A DNA stretch of 64,000 nucleotides from Kushneria avicenniae (GCF_900112585.1 NZ_FOLY01000004.1:473505-537504); one strand, 5' to 3'. Counted from the stretch's first letter, positions 1 through 10,532 are shown. Notes: generated from the letters alone by a model not told the origin. Numbers and translations are program-made.

Positions 1-1
1 C

Positions 2-1183
<1,182 letters not shown>

Positions 1184-1234
1184 ACGGCTTATAACAGAGC
1201 ACCACTGAACAAGATCATTCCTAGAGGAAACCTC

Positions 1235-1573
1235 ATGCTCGAGTACCTGATTCCGGCAGCCATGGCAGAAGGAGGCGCCGGTAGTGCCGGTGGCGCGGGT
1301 GCCATCGGTCAGATCGTCATGCTGGTCGGCTTTGTCCTGATTTTCTACTTCCTGCTGTGGCGTCCGCAGTCCAAGCGTGCCAAGGCCCACAAGAAGTTGA
1401 TGTCAGAGCTTTCCAAAGGCGATGAAGTCACCATCAGCGGCGGCCTCATGGGACGTCTGACCAAGGTCGGTGACGAGTTCATCACTCTGGAAATCGCCGA
1501 AGGTACTGAAGTCAACGTTCAGAAAAGCTCGGTTATCAGCGTACTGCCCAAGGGCACACTGAAATCGATCTGA
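1235..1573 (+). CDS. yajC: Preprotein translocase subunit YajC
   Basis: Small inner-membrane partner of SecDF in the Sec holotranslocon. The 112-residue protein has one N-terminal membrane segment (about residues 24-43, ending FLLWRPQSKRAK), then a cytoplasmic domain with the family pattern KGDEVTISGGLMGRL. The glycine-rich stretch before the membrane segment is longer than in E. coli. An AGAGGAAA ribosome binding site lies just upstream of the ATG. It sits 51 bp after tgt and 194 bp before secD; I see no clear terminator in either gap. Confidence 0.96.
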   Translation: MLEYLIPAAMAEGGAGSAGGAGAIGQIVMLVGFVLIFYFLLWRPQSKRAKAHKKLMSELSKGDEVTISGGLMGRLTKVGDEFITLEIAEGTEVNVQKSSVISVLPKGTLKSI

Positions 1574-1767
1574 ACCCAGTGACGGCAGGCGATTACCGCT
1601 GGCGTATCGGCGTGATCCTCTCCTGCCCGCGACGCGTTGAACGCAACCCGTCGTCCTTATGCCCGGGGCTCGTCCAGTGGTGATTGAACCATTGGTCGGG
1701 CCCTGTGGTCATTGATACGACCCCAAAAGCGCTCTTTGAGCCACCAGCCAATCAGGACAGGGCCACG

Positions 1768-3612
1768 ATGCTCAATCGTTATCCCCTCTGGAAGTATCTG
1801 CTGATACTCCTCGTGTTTATTGTGGGCGTTCTCTATGCACTGCCCAACCTCTACCCCAAGGACCCGGCCATCCAGATCAGCGCGGCCAACAGCAGCACCA
1901 GCGTTGGCGACAGCCAGATATCCCGGGTGACGCAAACGCTCGAGCAGGCCGGCATCGACATCAAGTCGCACGAACTCGACAACGACACCGCCCTGATTCG
2001 ATTGGAAAACAGCTCACAGCAGACAGCCGCCCGTGACATGGCCAGCCAGTCGCTGGGCCAGGGCTATACCGTCGCGCTCAATCTGGCCGACTCCACGCCG
2101 CAGTGGCTGCAGTCCATCGGCGCCAAACCCATGAATCTGGGCCTTGATCTGCGTGGTGGCGTGCACTTTTTGCTGGAAGTCGACATGGACGCCGCCATCG
2201 ACCAGCGTCTGGATGTCAACGCCAGCGCGATGCGCGACACGCTGCGCGGTGAAGGCATTCGCTATCGCAACAACACCACCGGTGATAATGCCATCCGCTT
2301 TACCTTCGCCAATGCCGAGGATCGAAGCCAGGCACGAACGCTGCTCAGCCGGCAATACAACGAGTTCACCTTCTCCAACAACGATGATGCCGGCCCGACA
2401 CTCGTCCTGACGCTGACCGAGCAGGCCGTCAACGATATCCAGGACTACGCGGTCAATCAGAACCTCACTACCCTGCGCAATCGTGTCAACGAGCTGGGCG
2501 TGTCCGAGCCGCTGGTACAGCGTCAGGGCCCCAACCGCATCGTGGTCGAGCTGCCCGGCGTACAGGATACGGCCGAGGCCAAGCGCATCGTGGGCGCCAC
2601 GGCCAACCTCGAGTTCCGCCTCGAGGCGTCCGACAGCACCAGCGCGGACCAGCAGCAGGCGTTTGAATTCCGTAGCGACGCCGGTCGCAAGGCGGCACTG
2701 GAGCGCGATGTCATCATCACCGGCGATCGCGTCTCCAACGCCAGCACCTCCTTTGATGACAATGGTCGCCCCCAGGTCAACATCAATCTTGATGGCCCCG
2801 GCGGCAGCCAGATGAATCGCGCCACGCGTGCCAATATCGGCCGCAACATGGCGGTGCTCTATATCGAGCACAAGACCCGCACGCGCACCGTGACGCGTGA
2901 CGGGGAGCAGGTCGAGGAGCGCGTGCCCTACACCGAGCGCGGGATCATCAGCCTGGCCACCATCCAGAGCGCGCTGGGCAATCAGTTTCGCATCACCGGG
3001 CTTGATTCGCCGACCGAAGCGCGCGAGCTGTCGCTGCTGCTGCGCTCCGGGTCATTGGCCGCCCCTATCTACTTCGCTCAGGAGCGCACCATCGGGCCAA
3101 GCCTGGGCCAGCAGAACATCGACCGCGGCATCATGTCGGTCATTGTCGGCCTGATTCTGGTACTGGCCTTCATGGTCGTGCGCTACAAGGGCTTTGGCCT
3201 GATCGCCAACCTGGCGCTGACGGTCAACCTGACGCTACTGATCGCCGCGATGTCGCTGCTGGGGGCCACCCTGACTCTGCCGGGCATTGCCGGTATCGTT
3301 CTGACACTCGGTATGGCGGTCGATGCCAACGTGCTTGTGTTTGAGCGCATCCGCGAGGAGATGCGCGGTCGATCAATACAGCAGGCCATTCATACCGGCT
3401 ACGAGCGCGCCTTTACGGCGATTCTGGATGCCAATATCACCACGCTGCTGGTGGCGATCATCCTGTTCTCGATCGGCACCGGGCCCGTGAAGGGCTTTGC
3501 GGTCACGCTCTCGCTGGGCATTCTGACCTCGGTCTTTACCGCTGTCATGGTGAGCCGTGCCCTTACCAATCTTGTCGTAGGCGGCAAGTCGCTCAAGAAG
3601 CTGTGGATCTGA
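1768..3612 (+). CDS. secD: Protein translocase subunit SecD
   Basis: Inner-membrane RND-family subunit that with SecF uses the proton gradient to pull exported proteins across the membrane. I chose the ATG at 1768, not the longer frame opening at 1684, because it gives the family N terminus MLNRYPLWKY, has an AGGACAGGG ribosome binding site and yields 614 residues against 615 in E. coli. Visible: first membrane helix (about residues 9-28), the signature LGLDLRGGVHF near residue 128, a large periplasmic region, and five C-terminal helices including MAVDANVLVFERIREE. Confidence 0.97.
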   Translation: MLNRYPLWKYLLILLVFIVGVLYALPNLYPKDPAIQISAANSSTSVGDSQISRVTQTLEQAGIDIKSHELDNDTALIRLENSSQQTAARDMASQSLGQGYTVALNLADSTPQWLQSIGAKPMNLGLDLRGGVHFLLEVDMDAAIDQRLDVNASAMRDTLRGEGIRYRNNTTGDNAIRFTFANAEDRSQARTLLSRQYNEFTFSNNDDAGPTLVLTLTEQAVNDIQDYAVNQNLTTLRNRVNELGVSEPLVQRQGPNRIVVELPGVQDTAEAKRIVGATANLEFRLEASDSTSADQQQAFEFRSDAGRKAALERDVIITGDRVSNASTSFDDNGRPQVNINLDGPGGSQMNRATRANIGRNMAVLYIEHKTRTRTVTRDGEQVEERVPYTERGIISLATIQSALGNQFRITGLDSPTEARELSLLLRSGSLAAPIYFAQERTIGPSLGQQNIDRGIMSVIVGLILVLAFMVVRYKGFGLIANLALTVNLTLLIAAMSLLGATLTLPGIAGIVLTLGMAVDANVLVFERIREEMRGRSIQQAIHTGYERAFTAILDANITTLLVAIILFSIGTGPVKGFAVTLSLGILTSVFTAVMVSRALTNLVVGGKSLKKLWI

Positions 3613-3624
3613 GGAGGCCGGCAA

Positions 3625-4533
3625 ATGACGCAAATTGACTTCATGGGCAAGCGCAAGGCTGCCTACATCATCTCCATCCTGTTAACGGTCATCGCCATCG
3701 GGGCGCTGGCCGTCAAGGGACTGAGTCTGGGACTTGATTTTACCGGCGGCACCCAGGTCGAGGTGAGCTACGCTCAGGCGCCCTCTCTGGACGATGTGCG
3801 TGACGAGCTGGGCGAAGCCGGTTTCGGCAACTATTCGGTGCAGACCTTCGGGGCCGACACCGATGTGCTGGTCCGCCTTCAGCAGACCTTTGACGAAGGC
3901 ATCGGTCAGCAGGTCATCGGCGCGCTGCGCGCTCAGGGCGAGCAGGTCGATCTGGTTCGCGCCGAATACGTCGGCGCCCAGGTCGGCGACCAGCTTCGCG
4001 ACCAGAGCGGACTGGGCATGCTGATCGCACTGGGTGTGGTGGCGCTGTATGTTGCCTTTCGCTTTCAGTACAAGTTCGCCCTTGGCGCCCTGATCTCGCT
4101 GGGCCACGACGTGGTCATCCTGCTGGGCTTTTTTGCCCTGTTCGGTTTCGACTTCGATCTGACGGTGCTGGCCGCTGTACTGGCCGTGATCGGTTACTCG
4201 CTCAACGACACCATCATTGTCTACGACCGGATTCGCGAGAACATACGACGCTCTCAGTCCAACGATCTGATCAGGATCTTCAACGACGCCATCAACCAGA
4301 CCCTGTCGCGAACGCTATCGACCTCGGGCACGACTCTTCTGGTGCTGCTGGCGCTGTTTTTCCTGGGCGGCGACATGATCCACAACTTCTCGCTGGCTTT
4401 GATCGTGGGCGTGGTGCTGGGAACGTTCTCCTCCATCTACGTGGCGGCGGCCATGCTGCTGCTGGTCAAGCTGGAGCGAGAGGATCTGATCCCGGCCAAA
4501 CGCGAAAACGCCGTCGAAGACGAACTGCCCTGA
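3625..4533 (+). CDS. secF: Protein translocase subunit SecF
   Basis: Partner of SecD in the SecDF-YajC complex. The 302-residue protein has an N-terminal helix (about 11-31), the signature LGLDFTGGTQVEV, and five further helices with SLNDTIIVYDRIRENIR, the SecF counterpart of the SecD loop. The ATG follows secD by 12 bp with a GAGGAGG ribosome binding site, so translation is probably coupled. A strong hairpin follows the stop. Slightly shorter than E. coli SecF (323) but complete. Confidence 0.97.
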   Translation: MTQIDFMGKRKAAYIISILLTVIAIGALAVKGLSLGLDFTGGTQVEVSYAQAPSLDDVRDELGEAGFGNYSVQTFGADTDVLVRLQQTFDEGIGQQVIGALRAQGEQVDLVRAEYVGAQVGDQLRDQSGLGMLIALGVVALYVAFRFQYKFALGALISLGHDVVILLGFFALFGFDFDLTVLAAVLAVIGYSLNDTIIVYDRIRENIRRSQSNDLIRIFNDAINQTLSRTLSTSGTTLLVLLALFFLGGDMIHNFSLALIVGVVLGTFSSIYVAAAMLLLVKLEREDLIPAKRENAVEDELP

Positions 4534-4570
4534 TACTTCCGGGCGTTTGATGGATCAGCGCTTACGACAA

Positions 4571-4602
4571 AAAGGGCCCGCCTCCATGAGGCGGGCCCTT
4601 TT
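4571..4602. terminator. Bidirectional terminator between secF and the suhB-like gene
   Basis: Perfect 14-bp inverted repeat (4571-4584 with 4588-4601, loop CAT) bordered by A and T tracts on opposite sides. It lies between two convergent genes and can terminate both. Confidence 0.9.
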
Positions 4603-4662
4603 ATTGCTTTTTCAATATCGACAAACAAGCACTGAGCAGGCGTTTGATCGATAACCAGAACG

Positions 4663-5469
4663 TTACAGGGACGGCAGATTTGCGTTGCCCATGGCCTGCA
4701 CCAGCTGCTTGAAAAGACGCGGCGATGCCGCCATGAGCGCCCCTTCCACCTTGATCTGAGGGCTCCCCTTCGGGGTTCCGGACAGGGCGCCACACTCCTT
4801 GAGCACCAGGCTGATGATGTGCATGTCCTGCTCATCAAGTCCCAGAATGAAGGCTGCATCCACATGGCCGGCACACAGCGCCAGCATGTCCAAAAGCGGA
4901 CAGCCCGAAGCACGCAGCATGTCCACGCGGCTGCCCAACTGAGCGGTCAGAATCTGCCAGGTCGAGAAGTAGCGCTCGCGCATCCAGCTTTCGGGAAGTC
5001 CCAGCGAGATGCGGCTGCCGTCAATGCTGGTCCGCGTCGGAACACGCATGCGTCGACCGTTGTAGTGGGCACCGCGGCCGCGGCTGACCAGATACTCTTC
5101 ATCGGTAAAGGGGGAAATGACAACGGCATGCTCGGGGCGGCCCTTGTACAGGCAGACCATCGACAGCGCACAGCCCGAGGTACCGGACGCCATGTTGGCG
5201 TAACCGTGGAAGATTTCGATCTTCCAGTGATAATCACGCCCTTCACCGCGGCCTTCGTTCCAACCGATGTAACGTCCTGACATGCCGTGTTCCGGATACC
5301 CCTTGCCAAACTGGGAGGCAATCAGGGTTTCAGCGCGCTGGGCAGTATCGCTGAGCAGCGCATCGAGCGTGTTGTCTTCACGGGCAATATCAAGTCGGTC
5401 GCGAACGCGAACGAACTGTTCCTGGGCGCCACGCAGCGCGCGCAGGGCAAACTGGACCATTGGATGCAT
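4663..5469 (-). CDS. suhB: SuhB-like inositol monophosphatase family protein lacking catalytic residues
   Basis: Aligns along its full 268 residues with E. coli SuhB (N terminus MHPM-, KGRPEHAVV, GRGAHYNGRRMR, RASGCPLLDMLALCAGHVD) and occupies the position suhB has in Pseudomonas, beside secF and trmJ. The metal site is largely destroyed: the Glu-67 equivalent is Arg66, the DPLDGTTNF motif reads EIFHGYANM (Asp84 to Glu85, Asp87 to His88), and WDFAAG reads QDMHII, with only Asp215 kept. Phosphatase activity is therefore unlikely. In E. coli SuhB also works with Nus factors in rRNA antitermination, and its phosphatase activity is reported to be dispensable for the suhB mutant phenotype. ATG at 5469 has AGGA six bases upstream; a TTG at 5475 is an unlikely alternative. 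Confidence 0.85.
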   Translation of the reverse strand: MHPMVQFALRALRGAQEQFVRVRDRLDIAREDNTLDALLSDTAQRAETLIASQFGKGYPEHGMSGRYIGWNEGRGEGRDYHWKIEIFHGYANMASGTSGCALSMVCLYKGRPEHAVVISPFTDEEYLVSRGRGAHYNGRRMRVPTRTSIDGSRISLGLPESWMRERYFSTWQILTAQLGSRVDMLRASGCPLLDMLALCAGHVDAAFILGLDEQDMHIISLVLKECGALSGTPKGSPQIKVEGALMAASPRLFKQLVQAMGNANLPSL

Positions 5470-5749
5470 GATCAATCCTCGAACCGAGAGCTGTTAAAGA
5501 GCGAAGCCAGAGCAGTGGCTGACAGGGTCAGGCATCGCCGGTGCTACCGGCCAAAAGGCAGCCATACCGACGACGCGATAACACATGAGAGTTCTGAAAA
5601 GCGGGGCTGGCTGGAAAAGTGGCCGACGATGCTAGCAGAGACGCCACCACCGCGCCAGCGTTGCATCAGAGCAGACAACGCACCAGCCATGCTAGACTCG
5701 CCCTCTCCACTGCCCCATGGCCCACCTTTTCTGTATCACGGCGAGTTTC

Positions 5750-6550
5750 ATGCTAGAGCGTATTCGTATAGTTCTGATCGGCACCAGTCATCCCGGTAAT
5801 ATCGGCGCCGCCGCGCGCGCCATGAAAACCATGGGGCTTGAGCAGCTCGCCCTGGTCGCGCCGCGCTGTGAAGGCATCACCCCGGAAGCCATTGCCAGGG
5901 CCTCCGGGGCCGATGACATTCTCGAGCGTGCTACCCATCACGACTCACTGGACACGGCACTGACGGATTGCCGCTGGGTGGTCGGCGCCAGCGCGCGTTC
6001 GCGACATCTGCCCTGGCCGCTATGCTCACCGCGGGAGTTCTCTGCGCGTCTGCCCGGTGAAATGCAGGGTCACGACGTCACGGTGGCGCTGGTCTTTGGC
6101 CGCGAAGACAAGGGGCTGACCAACGAAGAACTCCAGCGCTGCCATACCCACGTTCATATCCCGACATCAAGCGACTACAGCTCGCTCAATCTGGCCGCCG
6201 CCGTTCAGGTACTGGCCTATGAGTGCCGCCAGGCCGCACTTGCCACGCCGTCCGGATTGTCCGAGGCCATGCCCGGCTCGGTCCACCCATTTGGAGTGGA
6301 ATGGGACAATCCGCTGGCGAATCACGCCGACACCGAACGCTTTTTCGAGCACCTCGAGCGCACCCTGACCGATATCGGTTTTCACGACCCGGCCAACCCT
6401 CGTCAGTTGATGGCACGCCTGCGTCGCCTGTACATGAGAAGCCGCATGGATGTCATGGAGCTCAACATGCTGCGCGGCATTCTGACTCGGGTGGACCGCC
6501 TCCAGAACCCCCCCACCGGGCCCGCGGATCAGGACGAGAGCCCCCACTGA
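5750..6550 (+). CDS. trmJ: tRNA (cytidine/uridine-32-2'-O)-methyltransferase TrmJ
   Basis: SPOUT-class methyltransferase that 2'-O-methylates residue 32 of several tRNAs. The start at 5750 gives the family N terminus M-L-x-x-IRIVL; the frame is open to 5717. The N-terminal knot domain shows GNIGAAARAMKTMGL and the SAM-binding FGREDKGLTNEEL segment. The C-terminal third (after about residue 165) is the helical dimer extension. Length 266. Divergent from the suhB-like gene across 280 bp. Placement just upstream of iscR is the usual gammaproteobacterial arrangement. Confidence 0.95.
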   Translation: MLERIRIVLIGTSHPGNIGAAARAMKTMGLEQLALVAPRCEGITPEAIARASGADDILERATHHDSLDTALTDCRWVVGASARSRHLPWPLCSPREFSARLPGEMQGHDVTVALVFGREDKGLTNEELQRCHTHVHIPTSSDYSSLNLAAAVQVLAYECRQAALATPSGLSEAMPGSVHPFGVEWDNPLANHADTERFFEHLERTLTDIGFHDPANPRQLMARLRRLYMRSRMDVMELNMLRGILTRVDRLQNPPTGPADQDESPH

Positions 6551-6585
6551 GCTTGTGGACGTAACGGTAGCGTTAGCCGCAATTG

Positions 6586-6614
6586 TTGACCGCATCGCTC
6601 GGGATTATCATAAT
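6586..6614 (+). promoter_or_regulatory. Predicted sigma-70 promoter of iscR with a dyad over the -10
   Basis: TTGACC at 6586-6591, 17-bp spacer, CATAAT at 6609-6614. A 15-bp dyad at 6602-6616 (GGATTAT, one central base, ATAATCC) covers the -10 element, a good place for an operator. It does not match the known IscR type 1 consensus, so the binding protein is unclear. Confidence 0.6.
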
Positions 6615-6647
6615 CCATGATTATTGTCATGCTGCGGAATCTGGATC

Positions 6648-7124
6648 ATGCGTCTGACGACCAAGGGCCGCTACGCCGTTACAGCCATTCTTGATCTGGC
6701 TCTGCACGGTGACGGCTCGCCCATCAGTCTGGCCGACATCTCTGCGCGTCAGGACATTTCGCTCTCCTACCTCGAGCAGCTTTTTGCCAGACTGCGTCGT
6801 CAGGGACTGGTGACCAGCGTTCGCGGGCCGGGTGGCGGCTACCTGCTGGCCCGGGCGCCCGGCGATATTTCCGTGGCCAGCGTCATAGACGCGGTCAACG
6901 AATCCATCGATGCCACCCGCTGTCAGGGAACGGGCGACTGCCAGCAGGGCACGACCTGTCTGACGCACCACCTGTGGAGCGATCTGTCCGATGCCATACA
7001 CGATTTTCTCGATCGCATTACGCTTGAGGAACTGATTCATCGCCACGATGTACAGCGTATTGCCTGTCGACAGCAGGACAGCGCCAATCAGATCGCCGTA
7101 CTGCCGGTGGCCCACACGTCATGA
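6648..7124 (+). CDS. iscR: Fe-S cluster-sensing transcriptional regulator IscR
   Basis: Rrf2-family repressor that senses cellular Fe-S status through its own [2Fe-2S] cluster. The start at 6648 gives the invariant [11 protein letters not shown]. An N-terminal winged helix (residues 1-75) with [16 protein letters not shown] is followed by the cluster ligands Cys92, Cys98, Cys104 and His107, at exactly the E. coli numbering. 158 residues. First gene of a short iscR-iscS-iscA run; autoregulation is expected from the family. Confidence 0.97.
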   Translation: MRLTTKGRYAVTAILDLALHGDGSPISLADISARQDISLSYLEQLFARLRRQGLVTSVRGPGGGYLLARAPGDISVASVIDAVNESIDATRCQGTGDCQQGTTCLTHHLWSDLSDAIHDFLDRITLEELIHRHDVQRIACRQQDSANQIAVLPVAHTS

Positions 7125-7176
7125 TGTCATTATGCGTCGTGTTGACGGCCATGGCGTTTGAGACAAGGAAAACACC

Positions 7177-8334
7177 ATGAGCACCATGCCTCTCTACCTT
7201 GACTACGCGGCCACAACCCCGGTCGACCCGCGTGTTGCCGAGGTCATGGCCCGCCATCTCACGCTGGAAGGCACCTTTGCCAACCCGGCTTCACGCAGTC
7301 ACATGTCAGGCTGGCTGGCCGAGCAGGCCGTCGAGACCGGCCGTCGCCAGGTCAGCGACCTGATCGGCGCCGACCCGCGCGAGATCGTCTGGACCTCCGG
7401 GGCAACGGAAGCCGACAACCTGGCGCTCATTGGCTATATGCGCGCCCATCGCGCCCGCGGTCGACACCTGATCACCTCGAGCATCGAACACAAGGCCGTG
7501 CTCGACAGCGTTGCGGCCCTGGAACGGGAAGGCTTTGAAGCCACCTATCTCGCCCCGCGCACCGACGGCACCATATCGCCGCAGGCCCTGCGCGACGCAT
7601 TGCGCACCGACACCGTTCTGGTGTCGCTGATGGCGGTCAACAACGAGCTGGGCAGCATCAACGATCTTGAAACGCTGGGCACCATTGCCGCCGAGCATGG
7701 CGCGGCCTTCCATGTCGATGCCGCCCAGGCCGCCGGTCGAATAAGGCTCGACATGAGCGCCCTGCCCATCGACATGCTGTCGCTGTCGGCGCACAAGGCA
7801 TACGGCCCCAAGGGTATAGGAGCGCTTTATGTGCGACGTGGCACCCGGATCGAGGCGCTGATTCACGGTGGCGGACACGAACGCGGCATGCGCTCTGGCA
7901 CCCTGGCGACCCATCAGATCGCCGGCATGGGACTGGCGTTTTCACTGGCACTGGAAGAACAGGACAGCGACAACGCGCATCTGGAACGGCTGGGACAGCG
8001 CCTTCGCGAAGGCATTCGCAACCTGGAAGGCACCTGGATCAATGCCGAAGGCGGCGCGCACGTGCCCAACATCATCAATGCCGGTTTTGAAGGGGTGGAT
8101 GGCGAGGCCCTGGTCATGGCCCTGCGGGGGCTTGCGGTGTCCACGGGCTCGGCCTGCAATTCGGCCAGCGTCGACCCCTCCTATGTGCTGACCGGCATCG
8201 GCGTGCCGCGTGAACGGGCGCTGGCCTCGATTCGTTTCAGCCTTGGCCGTTTCAGCCGGGTCGAAGAGATCGATCAGGCACTTGAATCACTCTCGGATGC
8301 CCTGAGCAGCCTGCGCACGCGTCAGAGCGCCTGA
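7177..8334 (+). CDS. iscS: Cysteine desulfurase IscS
   Basis: PLP enzyme that takes sulfur from cysteine for Fe-S clusters and tRNA thiolation. The N terminus MSTMPLYLDYAATTPVDPRV is canonical. The PLP lysine is Lys207 in SAHKAYGPKG, and the mobile catalytic cysteine is Cys327 in STGSACNSAS. At 385 residues it is about 20 shorter than E. coli IscS (404): it ends soon after the RFSLGRF motif and lacks the tail known to contact IscU. No iscU follows. An AAGGAAA ribosome binding site precedes the ATG. Confidence 0.95.
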   Translation: MSTMPLYLDYAATTPVDPRVAEVMARHLTLEGTFANPASRSHMSGWLAEQAVETGRRQVSDLIGADPREIVWTSGATEADNLALIGYMRAHRARGRHLITSSIEHKAVLDSVAALEREGFEATYLAPRTDGTISPQALRDALRTDTVLVSLMAVNNELGSINDLETLGTIAAEHGAAFHVDAAQAAGRIRLDMSALPIDMLSLSAHKAYGPKGIGALYVRRGTRIEALIHGGGHERGMRSGTLATHQIAGMGLAFSLALEEQDSDNAHLERLGQRLREGIRNLEGTWINAEGGAHVPNIINAGFEGVDGEALVMALRGLAVSTGSACNSASVDPSYVLTGIGVPRERALASIRFSLGRFSRVEEIDQALESLSDALSSLRTRQSA

Positions 8335-8388
8335 GCATCCCTTGTCATTTTCGCGCATCTGATGCGCATCACCGGGGAGGACACCATC

Positions 8389-8715
8389 ATGGCCCGGATC
8401 TCGATTTCCGAAGCCGCCGCCCAGCAGATTCGCCACGTGCTCGACGAGCGCGGCAGCGGCGAAGGCCTGCGAGTGGCCGTCAAACCGAGCGGCTGCTCGG
8501 GCTATAGCTACGTACTCGATTTTGCCGACCACGTTGAAGCCGATGATCAGGTCTTCGAGGATCACGGCGTACGGGTCATCGTGGACAGCGACGCCCTCTC
8601 CGTTCTGGACGGCACGGAAGTGGATTACGTCAGCGAAGGCCTCAACCGCTTCTTTCGCTTCAACAATCCCAACGTGCGCGACGAGTGCGGCTGCGGGGAA
8701 AGTTTCAGCGTCTGA
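8389..8715 (+). CDS. iscA: A-type iron-sulfur carrier IscA
   Basis: Carries iron or Fe-S clusters to target apoproteins. The 108-residue product has the three family cysteines, Cys36 in [11 protein letters not shown] and Cys100/Cys102 in DECGCGESF, at positions close to E. coli IscA; the ending GESF-V favours IscA over ErpA. The ATG at 8389 has a GGGAGGA ribosome binding site; the frame opens earlier at 8362. It directly follows iscS, where iscU would normally come first, and neither hscB, hscA nor fdx follows. Confidence 0.93.
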   Translation: MARISISEAAAQQIRHVLDERGSGEGLRVAVKPSGCSGYSYVLDFADHVEADDQVFEDHGVRVIVDSDALSVLDGTEVDYVSEGLNRFFRFNNPNVRDECGCGESFSV

Positions 8716-8782
8716 ACCGGTCACCACCACTTTGGATGCATGTTGCGTCGCCTACGGCTATAATGGCGCGATTTTTGCCGGA

Positions 8783-8813
8783 GCCGGCAGCTGTTAAAGC
8801 AGCTGCCGGCTTT
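8783..8813 (+). terminator. Terminator-like hairpin after iscA
   Basis: Perfect 11-bp stem (8783-8793 with 8800-8810, loop TTAAAG) followed by only three T. It probably ends the isc transcript. A TATAAT at 8759-8764 just upstream could be the -10 of an ndk promoter, but its -35 is poor. Confidence 0.6.
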
Positions 8814-8869
8814 GCGCTATCCTGAATCACGAATATCTTGAACTCATCAGCCTGTCAGGAGCCCTTTAC

Positions 8870-9298
8870 ATGGCACAGGAACGTACTCTCTCCATCATCA
8901 AGCCGGACGCCGTTGCCAAAAACGCCGTAGGTGAGATCATCTCTCGTTTCGAAAAGGCCGGCCTGCAGGTCGTGGCCTGCAAGATGGTCAGCCTGTCACA
9001 GGAAAAGGCCGAGGGCTTTTACGCCGAGCACCGCGAGCGTCCCTTCTTTAACGACCTGGTCTCCTTCATGACCTCGGGTCCGGTCGTGGTTCAGGTGCTC
9101 GAAGGTGACAACGCCATCGCCAAGAACCGCGAACTGATGGGCGCCACTGACCCGAAGAAGGCTGAAGCCGGTACCATTCGCGCCGATTTCGCCTCGTCCA
9201 TCGACGCCAACGCCGTTCACGGCTCTGACGCGCCGGAATCCGCCCAGCGCGAAGTGGCCTACTTCTTCTCCGATGAAGAAATCTGCCCGCGCGGCTGA
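8870..9298 (+). CDS. ndk: Nucleoside diphosphate kinase
   Basis: Transfers the gamma phosphate between nucleoside tri- and diphosphates through a phosphohistidine. 142 residues, the normal length. The catalytic histidine lies in [12 protein letters not shown], and the N terminus [12 protein letters not shown] is invariant in the family. A TCAGGA ribosome binding site precedes the ATG. It stands alone between two hairpins, between iscA and rlmN. Confidence 0.98.
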   Translation: MAQERTLSIIKPDAVAKNAVGEIISRFEKAGLQVVACKMVSLSQEKAEGFYAEHRERPFFNDLVSFMTSGPVVVQVLEGDNAIAKNRELMGATDPKKAEAGTIRADFASSIDANAVHGSDAPESAQREVAYFFSDEEICPRG

Positions 9299-9313
9299 TT
9301 ATTCGTCGCGCCC

Positions 9314-9357
9314 GGCCGTCATTTGCCCGCCATGGGCAGATGACGGCCTTCTTTCTC
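9314..9357 (+). terminator. Terminator after ndk
   Basis: 15-bp stem with one mismatch (9314-9328 with 9334-9348, loop GCCAT) followed by a T-rich tract. Confidence 0.8.
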
Positions 9358-9382
9358 TTATGACACCAGCGAGCTCACTGCC

Positions 9383-10516
9383 ATGACACAGACTGCCACG
9401 ACGACACGCGTCAATCTTCTGGGTCTTTCACGCAGCCAGATGGAGCAGTTCTTCATCGACCACGGCGAGAAAAAGTTTCGCGCCGCACAGGTCATGAAGT
9501 GGATCCATCATGAGGGTGTCGATGACTTCTCGCAGATGACCAATCTTTCCAGGGCCCTGCGCGACAAGCTTGCGCGCGTGGCCGAAGTCCGCGGTCCGAA
9601 GGTGGTCTACGAAGGCCAGTCCAGCGACGGCACGCAGAAATGGGTGCTGGAAGTCGAGGACGGCAGCTTCGTGGAAACCGTTCTGATCCCGTCCGAAAAC
9701 GGCAGCCGGCGCACGCTTTGCGTCTCCTCCCAGGTCGGCTGCTCACTGGACTGCAGCTTCTGCTCGACCGGCAAGCAGGGCTTTCAGCGTAACCTGACCG
9801 CTGCCGAAGTCATCGGCCAGCTCTGGATTGCCCAGGCCAGCGCCGGCGGCCGCATGGGCCACGATGATGGGCGCCGCGCCGTCACCAACGTGGTAATGAT
9901 GGGGATGGGCGAGCCGCTTCTGAACTACGACAACGTCGTACCCGCCATGCATCTGATGCTTGATGACAACGGCTACGGCCTCTCCAAGCGCCGTGTCACC
10001 CTGTCGACTTCAGGCGTGGTGCCGATGATCGAGAAGCTGGGCGATGAAATCGACGTGGCACTGGCCATCTCGCTGCACGCTGCCAACGATGAGCTTCGCA
10101 ACACGCTGGTGCCGCTCAATCGCAAATACAATATCGCCACGCTTCTGGATGCCTGCCGGCGCTATCTGACCAAAAGCGACGGCACCCGTCACATCACCAT
10201 CGAGTACACCCTGATCAAGGACGTCAACGATCAGCGTGAACACGCCGAACAGCTGGCCGAGGTGCTGGGGGATCTACCCTGCAAGATCAATCTGATTCCC
10301 TTTAATCCGTTCCCGCATGCCGGCTACGAGAAGCCCTCACGCAATCAGGTGATGCGCTTTCAGACATGGCTCTACGAGCTGGGCCACAACGCGCCAGTGC
10401 GTACCACCCGCGGTGATGACATTGATGCCGCCTGCGGCCAGCTGGTCGGTCGCGTCAAGGATCGCACCAAACGCGCCGAGCGCTACATCAAGGCTGTACA
10501 GCTCGACGCATCGTGA
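9383..10516 (+). CDS. rlmN: Dual-specificity 23S rRNA/tRNA adenine C2-methyltransferase RlmN
   Basis: Radical-SAM enzyme that methylates A2503 of 23S rRNA and A37 of some tRNAs. 377 residues. The cluster motif CxxxCxxC is Cys120, Cys124, Cys127 (CSLDCSFC), followed by [11 protein letters not shown] and [11 protein letters not shown]; the second catalytic cysteine is in AACGQLVGR near the C terminus. First gene of the conserved rlmN-pilF-rodZ-ispG-hisS-yfgM-bamB-der series. Confidence 0.97.
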   Translation: MTQTATTTRVNLLGLSRSQMEQFFIDHGEKKFRAAQVMKWIHHEGVDDFSQMTNLSRALRDKLARVAEVRGPKVVYEGQSSDGTQKWVLEVEDGSFVETVLIPSENGSRRTLCVSSQVGCSLDCSFCSTGKQGFQRNLTAAEVIGQLWIAQASAGGRMGHDDGRRAVTNVVMMGMGEPLLNYDNVVPAMHLMLDDNGYGLSKRRVTLSTSGVVPMIEKLGDEIDVALAISLHAANDELRNTLVPLNRKYNIATLLDACRRYLTKSDGTRHITIEYTLIKDVNDQREHAEQLAEVLGDLPCKINLIPFNPFPHAGYEKPSRNQVMRFQTWLYELGHNAPVRTTRGDDIDAACGQLVGRVKDRTKRAERYIKAVQLDAS

Positions 10517-10532
10517 CCCATCTGCTGGCACC

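Noticed and set aside
6592..6647. Canonical IscR type 1 binding site upstream of iscR
   Set aside because: No sequence in the 97-bp gap matches the ATASYYGACTR-type consensus; only the separate dyad is present.
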